Source: Colius striatus | Taxonomy: Eukaryota > Chordata > Aves > Coliiformes > Coliidae | Direction: 5' to 3' | Length of the DNA stretch: 64,000 bases | Assembly: GCF_028858725.1 (NCBI RefSeq) | Contig: NC_084768.1 | Location: forward strand, 910,440 to 974,439 | In this document: in pieces, positions 25,509 through 35,388 of the stretch | How the letters are laid out: each line of letters opens with the position of its first letter | How positions within the stretch are numbered: position 1 is the stretch's first letter | Notes under the pieces: model-generated | Seen by the model: only the letters and a program-made list of their open reading frames with translations | The model's database searches: none | Told to the model about the DNA's origin: nothing | Program-made: the position numbers and the translations under genes

Positions 25509-25865
25509 AGAGAAGAGGGAAGAGAGAAGAGAGAAGAGGGAAGAGAGAAGAAAGAAGAGAGAAGAGGGAAGAGAGAAGACAGAAGAAAAGAGAGGAGAAG
25601 AGGGAAGAGAGAAGAGAGAAGAGGGAAGAGAGAAGAAGAAAAAAGACAGAAGTCAGAAGAGGAGAGGAGAGGAGAGGAGAGGAGAGGAGAGGAGAGGAGA
25701 GGAGAGGAGAGGAGAGGAGAGGAGAGGAGAGGAGAGGAGAGGAGAGGAGAGGAGAGAAGAGAGAAGAGAAGAGAAGAGAAGAGAAGAGAAGAGAAGAGAA
25801 GAGAAGAGAAGAGAAGAGAAGAGAAGAGAAGAGAAGAGAAGAGAAGAGAAGAGAAGAGAAGAGGA
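25509..25865 (+). repeat. Polypurine microsatellite (AGAGAAG / GGAGA / GAGAA)n
   Basis: About 355 bases contain almost only purines on the plus strand. First comes an irregular AGAGAAG/GGGAAG part, then (GGAGA)n from about 25655, then (GAGAA)n from about 25755. It starts 77 bases after the EHMT1-like stop codon and forms the outer end of the left palindrome arm. All long open frames here (Arg/Glu/Lys or Ser/Leu repeats) are artefacts of the repeat. Confidence 0.97.
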
Positions 25866-27501
25866 GAAGCCCACAGCCTGACCTGCAGCTCTCCATCAGT
25901 GTGGGACCTGCTGCCATCACAGAAGCATCTTGTCACGTTTGATTTTCTGTCTATTCTATATCATTACATTTTGTTCTATCACAGAAACACTTTTCCCCGG
26001 CATTGTTTCAGAGTTCAAGCACGGCTCCTTCTTGTGTTACCATTAAAAGTATTTGCCCCAGCTTGAAAGAACATTTAGTTCTCAATCTCCACATAATGTC
26101 TGTAGGAGCTTGCTCTGACATATTCTATTGTCCCTCCTGTCTTCCACTTGCTGGAGAAGAAACAGGCACAGTACTGCTCAAGTGGCTGGGTGTGACATGT
26201 GCTTGAGGCACAGCATCTGTCTCAAGGGCTGTGTTGAGGAGACAGCCTGGAAAGCAAAGGCAGAGCTTGATTCCCCGTTCTGCTGTGCAGCTTTGCAGCC
26301 CTGGCACTCTCCTGCTGTGGGGCTGAGCCTGAAGCCCCGAGTCTCTCCTGGGAGGGAGCAGCACTGAGGCCTGAGAAGAGGAAAGATTGCCCAGCATGAA
26401 GCTGCTGTCAGCCTTTGGCAGGCAGGGTGGGGTTTCTGAGCTGCCTGGTGCTGCCGTTCCTGGGGAGCACTGCAGAGCCAGGGCGGCTGCCTGTAGCCGC
26501 AGGCAGGAGCGTGGGCAGCAGCAGTGAGCGGGGCTGTGTGCAGCTGGGGAACGGCTTTGGCACCGGCACCGGGACTGAAGTGCCCGAGCCCAGGGCAGCA
26601 TCGGCAGCGTCGTTCCTTTCTGTCAGCGCCGGCTGCTCGGGGTGTTAAGGGTGTCCCACCGGGGAAGCCTGCTTCCCTTTTCCTGGCAAGGTGGTATTTA
26701 GAGCTGAAACAGTTGCTGTTTGAAAGCAAAACCACCACACAAAAGCAAAGCCTGGCTGGGTGATTTCCCTCTCTCCCCCACAGCCTGTCCCCACTTTCCT
26801 GCCCATCTCTCTTGCTCAGCTGGCTGCAGCTTCTCTCTTCTCTCCAGACCTCCATCCTGCTCCTCACCCCCTTTTAGCTCTTCCTCTGACTCTCTCAGCC
26901 CATCGCTGTTCCACCCTCCTGCGCCTTCTGCTGATCCACATCCCTCTGTTCCTCGCTCTCTCTGGATGCTTTGCTTTTCCTCCTTTCCCTTTCTCTGTCC
27001 TTCCCTATTCCCTTCTGTCCTAATCCCTGTCTCAATTCTCTGTCACTCCACTGTCCTGCTGCCTTTTCTGTCTCTGTCCCCCTGTCCCACTCCCTGCCTG
27101 TGTCTGTGTATCCCCTCCATTCTCCTTTCTGCCCTTCCAATCCTCTCTCTGTCCCTCTCTGCTGCTGCTTGTTGCTCTTTTTCCTCCTGCACTCGCTGTC
27201 TCCTTAAGCTCCATCCCTTTCCTGCTCTATCCCTCTGCCCTGCTCCTCCCCGTATTTTCCTCCTCCTCCTCCTTTGGCTCCTCCTGGGGCTGGGCCTGTG
27301 CAGCCCCGGGGAGGCGGCCATGGGGCTGCAGGGTCAGGGGGGCCTGGCCAGGGGCTGGTGTCCCTGCAGGGTCAGGCAGCAGGAAGGAGGCCCCGGGGCA
27401 CGTGGGAGCTGTAGGCCTGGGGCACTGGCTACCGGCCAGCCATGTTGGCTCCTGGGCCATGTGGGAGCTGTAGCCCTGGGCAGGGGCTGCCAGCCGTCCC
27501 T
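25650..27501 (+). repeat. Palindrome, left arm
   Basis: The sequence is repeated as its reverse complement at 28441-30262. Long stretches are identical or differ at isolated bases; for example 26164-26760 pairs with 29178-29813. The inner half (26760-27250) is a TCC-rich polypyrimidine tract. No conserved gene is visible. The arm touches the 3' end of the EHMT1-like gene. Confidence 0.93.
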
Positions 27502-28440
27502 GTTCATTGCTGGGCGCTCTGGGAGCTGTCGCTGCCCCCTCAGCTGCCCACAGCCGTGTCGGTGCTGTGAGGCACAGGCTGTGCTGCAGCTGTGGCCTGG
27601 CTGAGGTGAGGGCTGGGGCCAGCCAGGCCCTTGGGCAGCTCTGGGGGTGTCTCCTGCCTGCTGCCCACCCGGGGCTGGTGATGGGAGCTCCAGGCTGGAG
27701 CTGGGCCTGGCTGGGGCAGCCCCTTGGTGACCCGAGAGCTGGGGAGGGGCAGGAGATGGAGACAGAGGCCCTGGGCACAGGCCCCGGGTGCCCCAGCTGC
27801 CAGAGCCCCCGCAGCCCCCCCAGCATCTCAGTCCCTGCCCTGACAGCAGCAGTGTGTGGTGCTGCTCACTCTGGCAGGGCTTTTACTCCATCTCCCTTCT
27901 CCCCACAGGTGCTGCGCCAGCTACAAATCAGCAGCTTCTACTCACTGTAGCAGCCATCCTGGCTCGCTCTTTGGCTCAATAGAGAAGAGGTGAGTTCTCA
28001 CAGTTAAGCAGGTCAGAATCTACCAAGTCAAAAGTGCCTGATGTATTCATAGGATGGACTTCTGGGGATGCTTGCACAGCCTGTTTGAGTTTGTTTCTGA
28101 TAGTGGGCTGCATTATGTTAGGGCTCAAATGCTGATGTGCTGCAAGCTCCTGAGTTATGTGGTTATTGATATGTGGCAGCAGTGTGCAATACAGAGTTAT
28201 TTTCCAGAGGAAGCCACCGAGTGACTGAATTTGGGTGATTAGTTATGGATTTGTTCCTGCAGCCATGGTGTGTTGCCTACAGCCTTTCAAACCCTAAGAG
28301 TGAAAAGAAGTTGAAAACACCATGAAGTTTCCTCAATTTCAGCTGTCTAAAGACAGGAACCTCGTAGAAGTGGGACCAGGCCCTTTGGGGAGGGGCACCT
28401 TAGGCCATCAGAGGTGTGTGTGCTTTGCAGCTCTCCAAAA
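27502..28440. other. Palindrome spacer
   Basis: About 0.94 kb of unique DNA separates the arms. Its right part (27920-28437) is the collapsed copy of the 175-3630 repeat. No gene is recognised; its open frames are composition-driven. Confidence 0.75.
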
Positions 28441-30262
28441 CAAGGGACGGCTGGCAGCCCCTGCCCAGGCCTACAGCTCCCACATGGCCCAGGAGCCAAC
28501 ATGGCTGGCCGGTAGCCAGTGCCCCAGGCCTACAGCTCCCATGTGCCCCGGGGCCTCCTTCCTGCTGCCTGACCCTGCAGGGACACCAGCCCCTGGCCAG
28601 GCCCCCCTGACCCTGCAGCCCCATGGCTGCCTCCCCAGGGCTGCACAGGCCCAGCCCCAGGAGGAGCCAAAGGAGGAGGAAAATACTGGGGAGGAACAGG
28701 GAAAAGAGACAGAGCAGGAAAGGGATGGAGCTTAAGGAGACAGCGAGTGCAGGAGGAGAAAGAGCAATAAAGAGCAGGAAAGAGGGACAGAGAGAGGATT
28801 GGAAGGGCAGAAAGGAGGATGGGGGGATACACAGACACAGGCAGGGAGTGGGACAGGGGGGCAGAGAGACAGAAAAGGCAGCAGGACAGTGAAGTGACAG
28901 AGAATTGAGACAGGGATTAGGACAGAAGGGAATAGGGAAGGACAGAGAAAGAGAAAGGAGCAAAAGCAAAGCATCCAGAGAGAGCGAGGAACAGAGGGAT
29001 GTGGATCAGCAGAAGGCGCAGGAGGGTGGAACAGCGATGGGCTGAGAGAGTCAGAGGAAGAGCTAAAAGGGGGTGGGGAGCAGGATGGAGGTCTGGAGAG
29101 AAGAGAGAAGCTGCAGCCAGCTGAGCAAGAGAGATGGGCAGGAAAGTGGGGACAGGCTGTGGGGGGAGAGAGCGAAATCACCCAGCCAGGCTTTGCTTTT
29201 GTGTGGTGGTTTTGCTTTCAAACAGCAACTGTTTCAGCTCTAAATACCACCTTGCCAGGAAAAGGGAAGCAGGCTTCCCCGGTGGGACACCCTTAACACC
29301 CCGAGCAGCCGGCGCTGACAGAAAGGAACGACGCTGCCGATGCTGCCCTGGGCTCGGGCACTTCAGTCCCGGTGCCGGTGCCAAAGCCGTTCCCCAGCTG
29401 CACACAGCCCCGCTCACTGCTGCTGCCCACGCTCCTGCCTGCGGCTACAGGCAGCTGCCCTGGCTCTGCAGTGCTCCCCAGGAACGGCAGCACCAGGCAG
29501 CTCAGAAACCCCACCCTGCCTGCCAAAGGCTGACAGCAGCTTCATGCTGGGCAATCTTTCCTCTTCTCAGGCCTCAGTGCTGCTCCCTCCCAGGAGAGAC
29601 TCGGGGCTTCAGGCTCAGCCCCACAGCAGGAGAGTGCCAGGGCTGCAAAGCTGCACAGCAGAACGGGGAATCAGGCTCTGCCTTTGCTTTCCAGGCTGTC
29701 TCCTCAACACAGCCCTTGAGACAGATGCTGTGCCTCAAGCACATGTCACACCCAGCCACTTGAGCAGTACTGTGCCTGTTTCTTCTCCAGCAAGTGGGGG
29801 ACAGGAAGGACAATAGAATATGTCAGAGCAAGCTCACAGAGACATCCTGTGAAGACTGAGAACTAAATGTTCTTTCAAGCTGGGGCAAGTACTTTTAATT
29901 ATAACACAACAAGGAGCCGTGTTTGCCCTGTGAAACAATGCTGGGGAAAAGCGTTGATGTGACAGAACAAAATACAATGACATAGAACATAAACAGAAAA
30001 TAAAACGTAACAAGATGCTTCTCTAATGGCAGCAGGTCCCACACTGATGGAGAGCTGCAGGTCAGGCTGTGGGTTTCGGTCTTCTCTTCTCTTCTCTTCT
30101 CTTCTCTTCTCTTCTCTTCTCTTCTCTTCTCTTCTCTTCTCTTCTCTTCTCTTCTCTTCTCTTCTCTTCTCTTCTCTTCTCTTCTCTTCTCTCTTCTCCT
30201 CTCCTCTCCTCTCCTCTCCTCTCCTCTCCTCTCCTCTCCTCTCCTCTCCTCTCCTCTCCTCT
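28441..30262 (-). repeat. Palindrome, right arm
   Basis: Reverse-complement copy of 25650-27501 with a few small deletions (for example within the TCC-rich tract) and scattered substitutions. The arm ends in the (TCTTC)n/(TCTCC)n tract. Confidence 0.93.
30079..30262 (+). repeat. Polypyrimidine microsatellite (TCTTC)n/(TCTCC)n
   Basis: Pure pyrimidine tract on the plus strand, TCTTC units to about 30190 and then TCTCC units. It mirrors the polypurine tract at 25655-25865 at the other end of the palindrome. Confidence 0.97.
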
Positions 30263-31049
30263 GTGTTGAAGTCAGCATTCAGGTTTCTTCTAAGTTTGTG
30301 TTGGCCTCTTTGTCTGTGTCAACTTCTCCCCTTCCTGACATTCCTGCCAGAGACACCACCCAGATGCCAGATATCCCAGTTCATTTTCAGCCTCTTGTCT
30401 GGCAGTGTGCTCTGATCATGCAGCTGCTTGATCCTGCTGGGATGCACCCACAGGGTGACCACAGCTCTCTGGGTGATCAGTACCATCTAGAAAAGTCCTT
30501 TCCACTTCTGTTTCCGTGGTTCCCATGACCGTGTCCTGAGACACAGCCAGCCTCTGGGCTCCAGCTGTGCTGCACAGCAGTGTCCAGGGACAGCGCAGCG
30601 CTCACAGAACAGGGCACAACAGAGGGCAGAACCTTTCCTAGACAGATCACATGCTGGTTCAGGGAAGCTTTTCCTACAGGTTCCAGATTTGCTCCTCGTT
30701 CTGGCACCTGATAAACCTTATTGGGATAACCTGTCACTCAACAAACCCTTCTGAGCTTCCAGCTGCCCCCATCACTGTGGAAGTTGTCCATCAAAGCACT
30801 GCAGCCTGGAGCTCCTGATCAGCAAAATTCCCCAGCAGGCAGCTTACAGAAAGGCCAGAACTTGGAGCAGTGGCAGCAGCCCCTGTGTCTATTCTCTGTC
30901 TCCACTGATAACAGGAGAGACCAAGGGCAATGGAGAAGCAGCCGAGCTGGTGCTGCCCACGGTGTTCTGCTTCGTCTGAGTTTCAGAGCCTATGAATGCC
31001 CAGTGCTCAGCTCCCTTCTTTCTCCTGTGTCTTTTAAACATCTGGCAAA
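30263..31049. other. Intergenic DNA, partly duplicated at 60880-61110
   Basis: No gene is seen. The part around 30290-30520 is similar to 60880-61110 (shared TCCCCTTCCTGACATTCCTG and CAGCCTCTTGTCTGGCAGTG), so the FOXJ1-like duplication extends, more diverged, into this region. Confidence 0.7.
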
Positions 31050-31279
31050 CATTCCCTGTGGTGCTGGTTTTTCTCCCTCCATCTTTCCCATGACTAATCT
31101 TACAATTGAGCTGTGAAATCCTTGGGGATGTGTCTGTCTCAGGGACATCTTGTCCCAGCAGCATGGGGGAGCATCCTCTGCACGGTGACAGGCCTTTGAT
31201 AAGAGGGATGTCAGAGTGCTCCACTCACTCAGCTGCTGGCAGAGGCATCCTTGTCTTTGTGCAAATGCTCTCTGTTGAC

Positions 31280-34200
31280 TCAGTAGTAGAGACAGTCGTT
31301 TGTCTCTTTGTCCAACTCCTGTTGCAGGAAATAAGTGGCCATGAAGGTTTCATCAAAGTCCAGGTTGTTCACGCTGGCTTCAGTGAGGAGCTGCTGCTGC
31401 TCCTGGCCATCCTGGAGCTGGTGGATGTGGTGCCCGTGTGCCGTCCGCTCTGGCTCGTGTTCTGCGGGGCTGTTTGGTTCTGTGAGCTCCAGAAGTGGAG
31501 AGTCACGGTTCGAGATGGTGATGAAGCTGCTTTCTGAGTCAGAGTCACTGTCCACATTGCTGTTGAAGCTGGTTTTGGTGTCAAAGCCTCCACGTCGGTT
31601 GGTGTAGAAGAAGGCTTCCCAGTCCAAGTCCCCTTGCAGTGCCCCCAGCTCCGGCTGCTGCTCCGGGCTCAGCAGGGCAGGGCTGCAAAGTCGAGCCACC
31701 TTGGCCATTCCTGCAGGCGATGGCTTCTTGCGCTTCTGCCCTGCTTTGCCATCTGCTGCAGCCAGGGTCTGGTTGCTGGTGGCTTCTTCAAACTCCTTCA
31801 GCCGCTGCTGCACCTCCCTGTTGACAGTTAGGATGGAAGTGTAGGTGCCAGAGGAGGTGTCTGTGCAGGTGAGGCTCCCTGTGCCTTGTGGGGCTGTTGC
31901 AGGACAGGCCGGGTGGGTCTGTGCTTGGGGCATCCTCCGCTGTTTGCAGGCAATGTCTCTGCTCAGTTTAGTGTCAAGTTCTCCACATGAGTTGGTGTTG
32001 CAGATGGCTTCACAGTCAAAATCCTCTTCCAGTGCCCTCAGCTCCGGCTGCTGCTCCTGGCTCAGCAGGACAGGGCTGCAAAGCCGAGACACCTTGGCCA
32101 TTGGTTTGGGTGATGGCTTCTTGTGCCTCTGCCCTGCTTTGCCATCTGCTGCAGCCAGGGTCTGGTTGCTGGTGGCTTCTTCAAACTCCTTGAGCAGCTG
32201 CTGCAACTCCCTGTTGACATCGAGGATGGAAGTATATGTGCCAGAGGAGGTGTCTGTGCAGGTGAGGCTCCCTGTGCCTTGCAGGGCTGTTGCAGGACAG
32301 GCTGCGTGGCTGTGTGCTGGGGGCATGCTCCGCCCTTTGCAGGCAATGTCTCTGCTCACTGTGGTGTCAAACCTTGTTTTCCTGTCAAGGTCTCCACGTG
32401 GGTTGGTTTTGAAGGTGTCTTTTCTGTCCAAGTCTGCTTTCAGTGCCCCCAGCTCCGGCTGCTGTTCCTGGCTCAGCAGGGCAGGGCTGCAAAGCCGAGA
32501 CACCTTGGCCATTCCTGCAGACGATGGCTTCTTGCGCTTCTGCCCGGATCTGCCATCCGCTGCAGTCAGAGACTCGTTGCTGGTGGCTTGTTCAAAGTCT
32601 TCGAGCAGCTGCTGCAACTCCCTGTTGACACTGAGGATGGAAGTGTAGGTGCCAGAGGAGGTGTCTGTGGTGGCCAGGCTCCCTGTGGCATGCGGGGCTG
32701 TTGCAGGACAGACCGTGTGGCTCTGTGCTGGGGGCATCCTGCTCTGTTTGCAGGTCCCACTCTTGAGCCTCTGGGCATATTCGGGGTGAAGCATCCAAAA
32801 GCCGCCTCTGCCTGTCTCCCCCTTCTCCTGGGGCACCCTGATGAAGCTCTTGTTCAAGGAGAGGTTGCGCCGGATGGATCTCTAGAGCCAGAAGAGAAGC
32901 AGCAAAGCAAAAGCAATGGTGAGTGTTGGGCTGGTGCTGCGGCACCGAGCTGCGTGGGGCTGGGGGAAAGGCACATTGTGGCCTGGGGGCAAAGAGAGGA
33001 GACAGCAATGTCAGGGCATCCTGGGCTCCATGGGCAGAAGAAGCTTTTGTGTGTCTTGTGCAGAGCTTGGTTAGGAACATAACCAAAAACAAAAGAAAGG
33101 AAAAGAAGAAAGAGGAAAGTGAAATAGGGAAAGGAAAGGAAAGGAAAGGAAAGGAAGGAAGGAAGGAAGGAAGGAAGGAAGGAAGGAAGGAAGGAAGGAA
33201 GGAAAGAGGAAAGAAAAAAAAAGGAAGACAGGAAAAAAAGGAAAAAAACCCCAAAAATGTTGAAAAACACACACACAAAAAAGAAGTGGAAATTAAGAGC
33301 AGGAGCACAGAAATCCCTGCAAACAATCCAAGCTGTGCTCAGTGCACAGGGACAGTTGATTGAAACTTTAACGCTCACAGACTTGCAGCTCTGCTCCACA
33401 TCTGCTCCCCATCTGCTCCCCATCTGCCCTCCTCAGCCCAAACTCCCTGCAGCCCGGGCTGCCTCTGTTCTTCCCTGGCTGCTTCACACCTTGAGCATTC
33501 CTGCCTGCAACAGCCCTCTGCAGAGAAGGGCTGGAAACCTTCCTGCCTTTGTTACTAAGCACAGTTGATGACGAGCACGGTGAGGATCCAGCCGTGAGTT
33601 GGAGGAGAAACCACCCCACTGGCACACAGCTCCTGTCCTGAATCCCTCCCGTAGGTGCCCCCAGCACTGGGGATGGGGAGGAATCAAGTGGGCCTGGAGA
33701 GGAACCAGCAGGTCCCCTTCCCTTCCCTTCCCTTCCCTTCCCTTCCCTTCCCTTCCCTTCCCTTCCCTTCCCTTCCCTTCCCTTCCCTTCCCTGTGCGGG
33801 GCTTCAGGAGCTGCTGCACACCCCCCTGCCTGAGGACAAGGTGGCCACACCTGGGCAGGGGGTTGCAGGGTCGTGCCCAGCCCTGCCTGGAGCAGCCCCC
33901 AGGATGGTTGGCACGCTCTGGCTTTGGGCTGGCAGGAACACAAGGGGAAGGATGAGCCACCTGGGTCCCCTCCTGCCCTGCCCCGGCCCACAAAGCCTCA
34001 GCCCCAAGCTGCTGCCCATCCCAGCCCCTCCTCAGCAGCTGCCCATGCTGCTCTCCTCCCAGCAGCACCCAGCATCCCCGCAGGCCCTTCCCCTGCACGC
34101 TGGGGCTCTGCAAAGCCCTCCCCAGCCCTGTGGGCACAGGGGCTCAAAGGCAAGAGCTCTGCCAGTCTCCTACCTGCCAGCTGGGATCAGCGTGTCGGAA

Positions 34201-34368
34201 GTAGCTGAAGTTGTCCCTGATCCACTTGTAGATGTCAGAGAGGGAGATGCTGGGCTTCTGGCTGGCTTCCATGGCCATGCAGATGAGGCTGGCGTAGGTG
34301 TAGGGTGGCCTGACAGAAGGGTTGCTCCTGTGGCCAGTGTCCTGTGCGAGCTCAGGGCTCAGCACCAT
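31280..34368 (-). CDS. FOXJ1-like: FOXJ1-like forkhead transcription factor with triplicated C-terminal module
   Basis: Two exons on the minus strand, 34368-34174 and 32881-31280, join in phase across a GT/AG intron to give 598 codons. Residues about 20-105 form a forkhead DNA-binding domain of FOXJ1 type (PPYTYASLICMAM, YKWIRDNFSYFRHADPSWQ, then RSIRRNLSLNKSFIRVPQEK and GRGGFW). The C-terminal part matches FOXJ1 motifs (VNRELQQLLKEFEEAT, GQKRKKP, DLDWEAFF, LDFDETFMATYFLQ). FOXJ1 is the master activator of motile cilia and sperm-tail genes in the nucleus. Oddities: only 19 residues precede the forkhead, whereas FOXJ1 has over 100; the middle C-terminal module occurs three times; two recognition-helix residues are changed. 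Upstream coding exons may have been missed. It is divergent to the AKAP1-like gene. Confidence 0.9.
31562..32752 (-). repeat. FOXJ1-like: Three in-frame copies of a FOXJ1 C-terminal module
   Basis: Within exon 2 three units of about 390-410 bases follow each other: 32752-32342, 32341-31949 and 31948-31562. Each begins CK-x2/3-MP-A and contains SSGTYTSIL, VNRE(L/V)QQ, (D/E)FE(E/Q)ATSN, KKPS, MAKV(S/A)RLCSP and EQQPEL. Human FOXJ1 has one such segment. The last unit retains the FOXJ1-like DLDWEAFF; the first two have diverged there. The frame is kept through all units. Confidence 0.9.
33128..33206 (+). repeat. (GGAAA)n/(GGAA)n microsatellite
   Basis: Tandem GGAAA units followed by GGAA units in the intron of the FOXJ1-like gene. 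The duplicate at 63919-64000 shows only GGAAA units as far as the window reaches. Confidence 0.97.
33714..33791 (+). repeat. (CCCTT)n microsatellite
   Basis: About fifteen tandem CCCTT units lie in the same intron. Open frames through it (Ser-Leu-Pro-Phe repeats) are artefacts. Confidence 0.97.
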
Positions 34369-34960
34369 GGTGTGATGCTGCGTTCTGGAGGCTGAGGAGG
34401 AGATGGGCTGGCAGGGGGAGTGGGACAGAGCAGCAGGAAGACTTGGCCAAGCTGGTGTTGGCCAAGGAGAAGTCCTTCAGTCCCAGGAAGGAGACCCGGG
34501 GCAGCCGCTGCACGGGCGAGAGGCAGCGGGCTGAGGCTCCCCGAGGCTCCACGGCTGTTTTCTCTCAGCTCGAAAGCCGCAGCGCCGGCGTGTGTGAGGC
34601 AGAAGGCAGCGGGCAGCGAGCAGCCCGAGCAGCCGGCTGGCGAGTGCGGCCCCGCTCCAGGCCGAGCCCCCGCAGCCGCGGCGAGGAGATTTCTTGCACC
34701 CCAGCTGCCTCCTCCCTGCAGCCCTGCTCAGTGTCAGACTTTTCCCGAGAGTGTGAACAATGCTCTGCCTCTAGCAGAACCTCTCAGTTATGGCCAGTAG
34801 TGATCCCAGAGCCCATCCCAGGGGAGGGGCAGCGCTGTGGCCGTCACCAAGGGAGACAGAGAACATTGTGCGCTGCTGATGTCACACAGGGGCTGTTCCA
34901 GACCCCAGCCGGCGTTTGTGACCTCACCTGGCCAGGGACTATAAAGCTTCCCAGCGGGAC
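34369..34960. promoter_or_regulatory. Divergent promoter region between FOXJ1-like and AKAP1-like genes
   Basis: About 570 bases separate the FOXJ1-like start codon (minus) from the TATA box of the AKAP1-like gene (plus). The stretch 34500-34720 is G+C- and CG-rich. An X-box-like RFX site (GTCACC-AAG-GGAGAC, 34843-34857, one half-site imperfect) and a CRE-like half-site (TGATGTCA near 34878) are visible. RFX sites are typical of ciliary promoters, but these single motifs could be chance. Confidence 0.5.
34940..34945 (+). promoter_or_regulatory. TATA box of the AKAP1-like gene
   Basis: TATAAA is followed about 30 bases later by the presumed transcription start. A non-coding first exon follows and ends at 35088 with a strong donor (AAAG|GTAAGG). 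Confidence 0.6.
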
Positions 34961-35388
34961 AGCCAGAGCCAGTTGGGCTGAGCTGCCCTCGGGAGGACTC
35001 AGCTCCTCCTTTGGCTACTTGCCTTCCTGCTTTCTTCCAGCCATTTCTCATTTGCTGCCCACTTCTCAACTCCCGTCCTCTTCCAAAGGTAAGGATGACC
35101 TTACCTCTCAGGACAGAGAAGAGGATGTAGACAGGGCTGACAGGAGAGGCTGCTCTGCACCTCCCAGTCCATTTCCATGCTGAGCTCTTCCACCCCCAGA
35201 GCCTGGCCAAGGCTATGGGTAGTGTTGCTGTCTGCTAATTCCTCTGTTTGCCCCAAAATGAGGCTTTGGAAGCTAAAAGCAATGCTTTGGGCCCAAACAT
35301 GAGGGTGTAGAGCACAGAGCAATAGCTCAAGCAATGCCTGTTCCCTTCCCTGGGAGTACTTGACCATGCTGTCTGTGTCTCCTGCTAG

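Larger units (their letters stand above)
31050..33206 (+). repeat. Segmental duplication with FOXJ1-like exon 2, copy A
   Basis: Nearly identical to 61842-64000 in direct orientation, covering the 3' flank, all of exon 2 and the start of the intron up to the GGAAA microsatellite. Over the 1602-base exon I count about five differences by eye. Confidence 0.95.

Noticed and set aside
24958-26066. Long open frames (about 320-360 codons) on both strands at the end of the EHMT1-like gene
   Set aside because: They run through the GGAGA/GAGAA microsatellite and consist of Arg-Glu-Lys or Ser-Leu repeats; only the SET exon in this stretch is real.
26720-27604. Frame of 294 codons rich in Pro, Ser, Leu and Cys
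   Set aside because: It lies in the polypyrimidine part of the palindrome arm and is not maintained in the other arm.
31845-33082. Plus-strand frames of 267 and 319 codons (and their copies at 62638-63866)
   Set aside because: They are antisense shadows of FOXJ1-like exon 2, kept open by its composition and internal repeats; no domain is recognisable.
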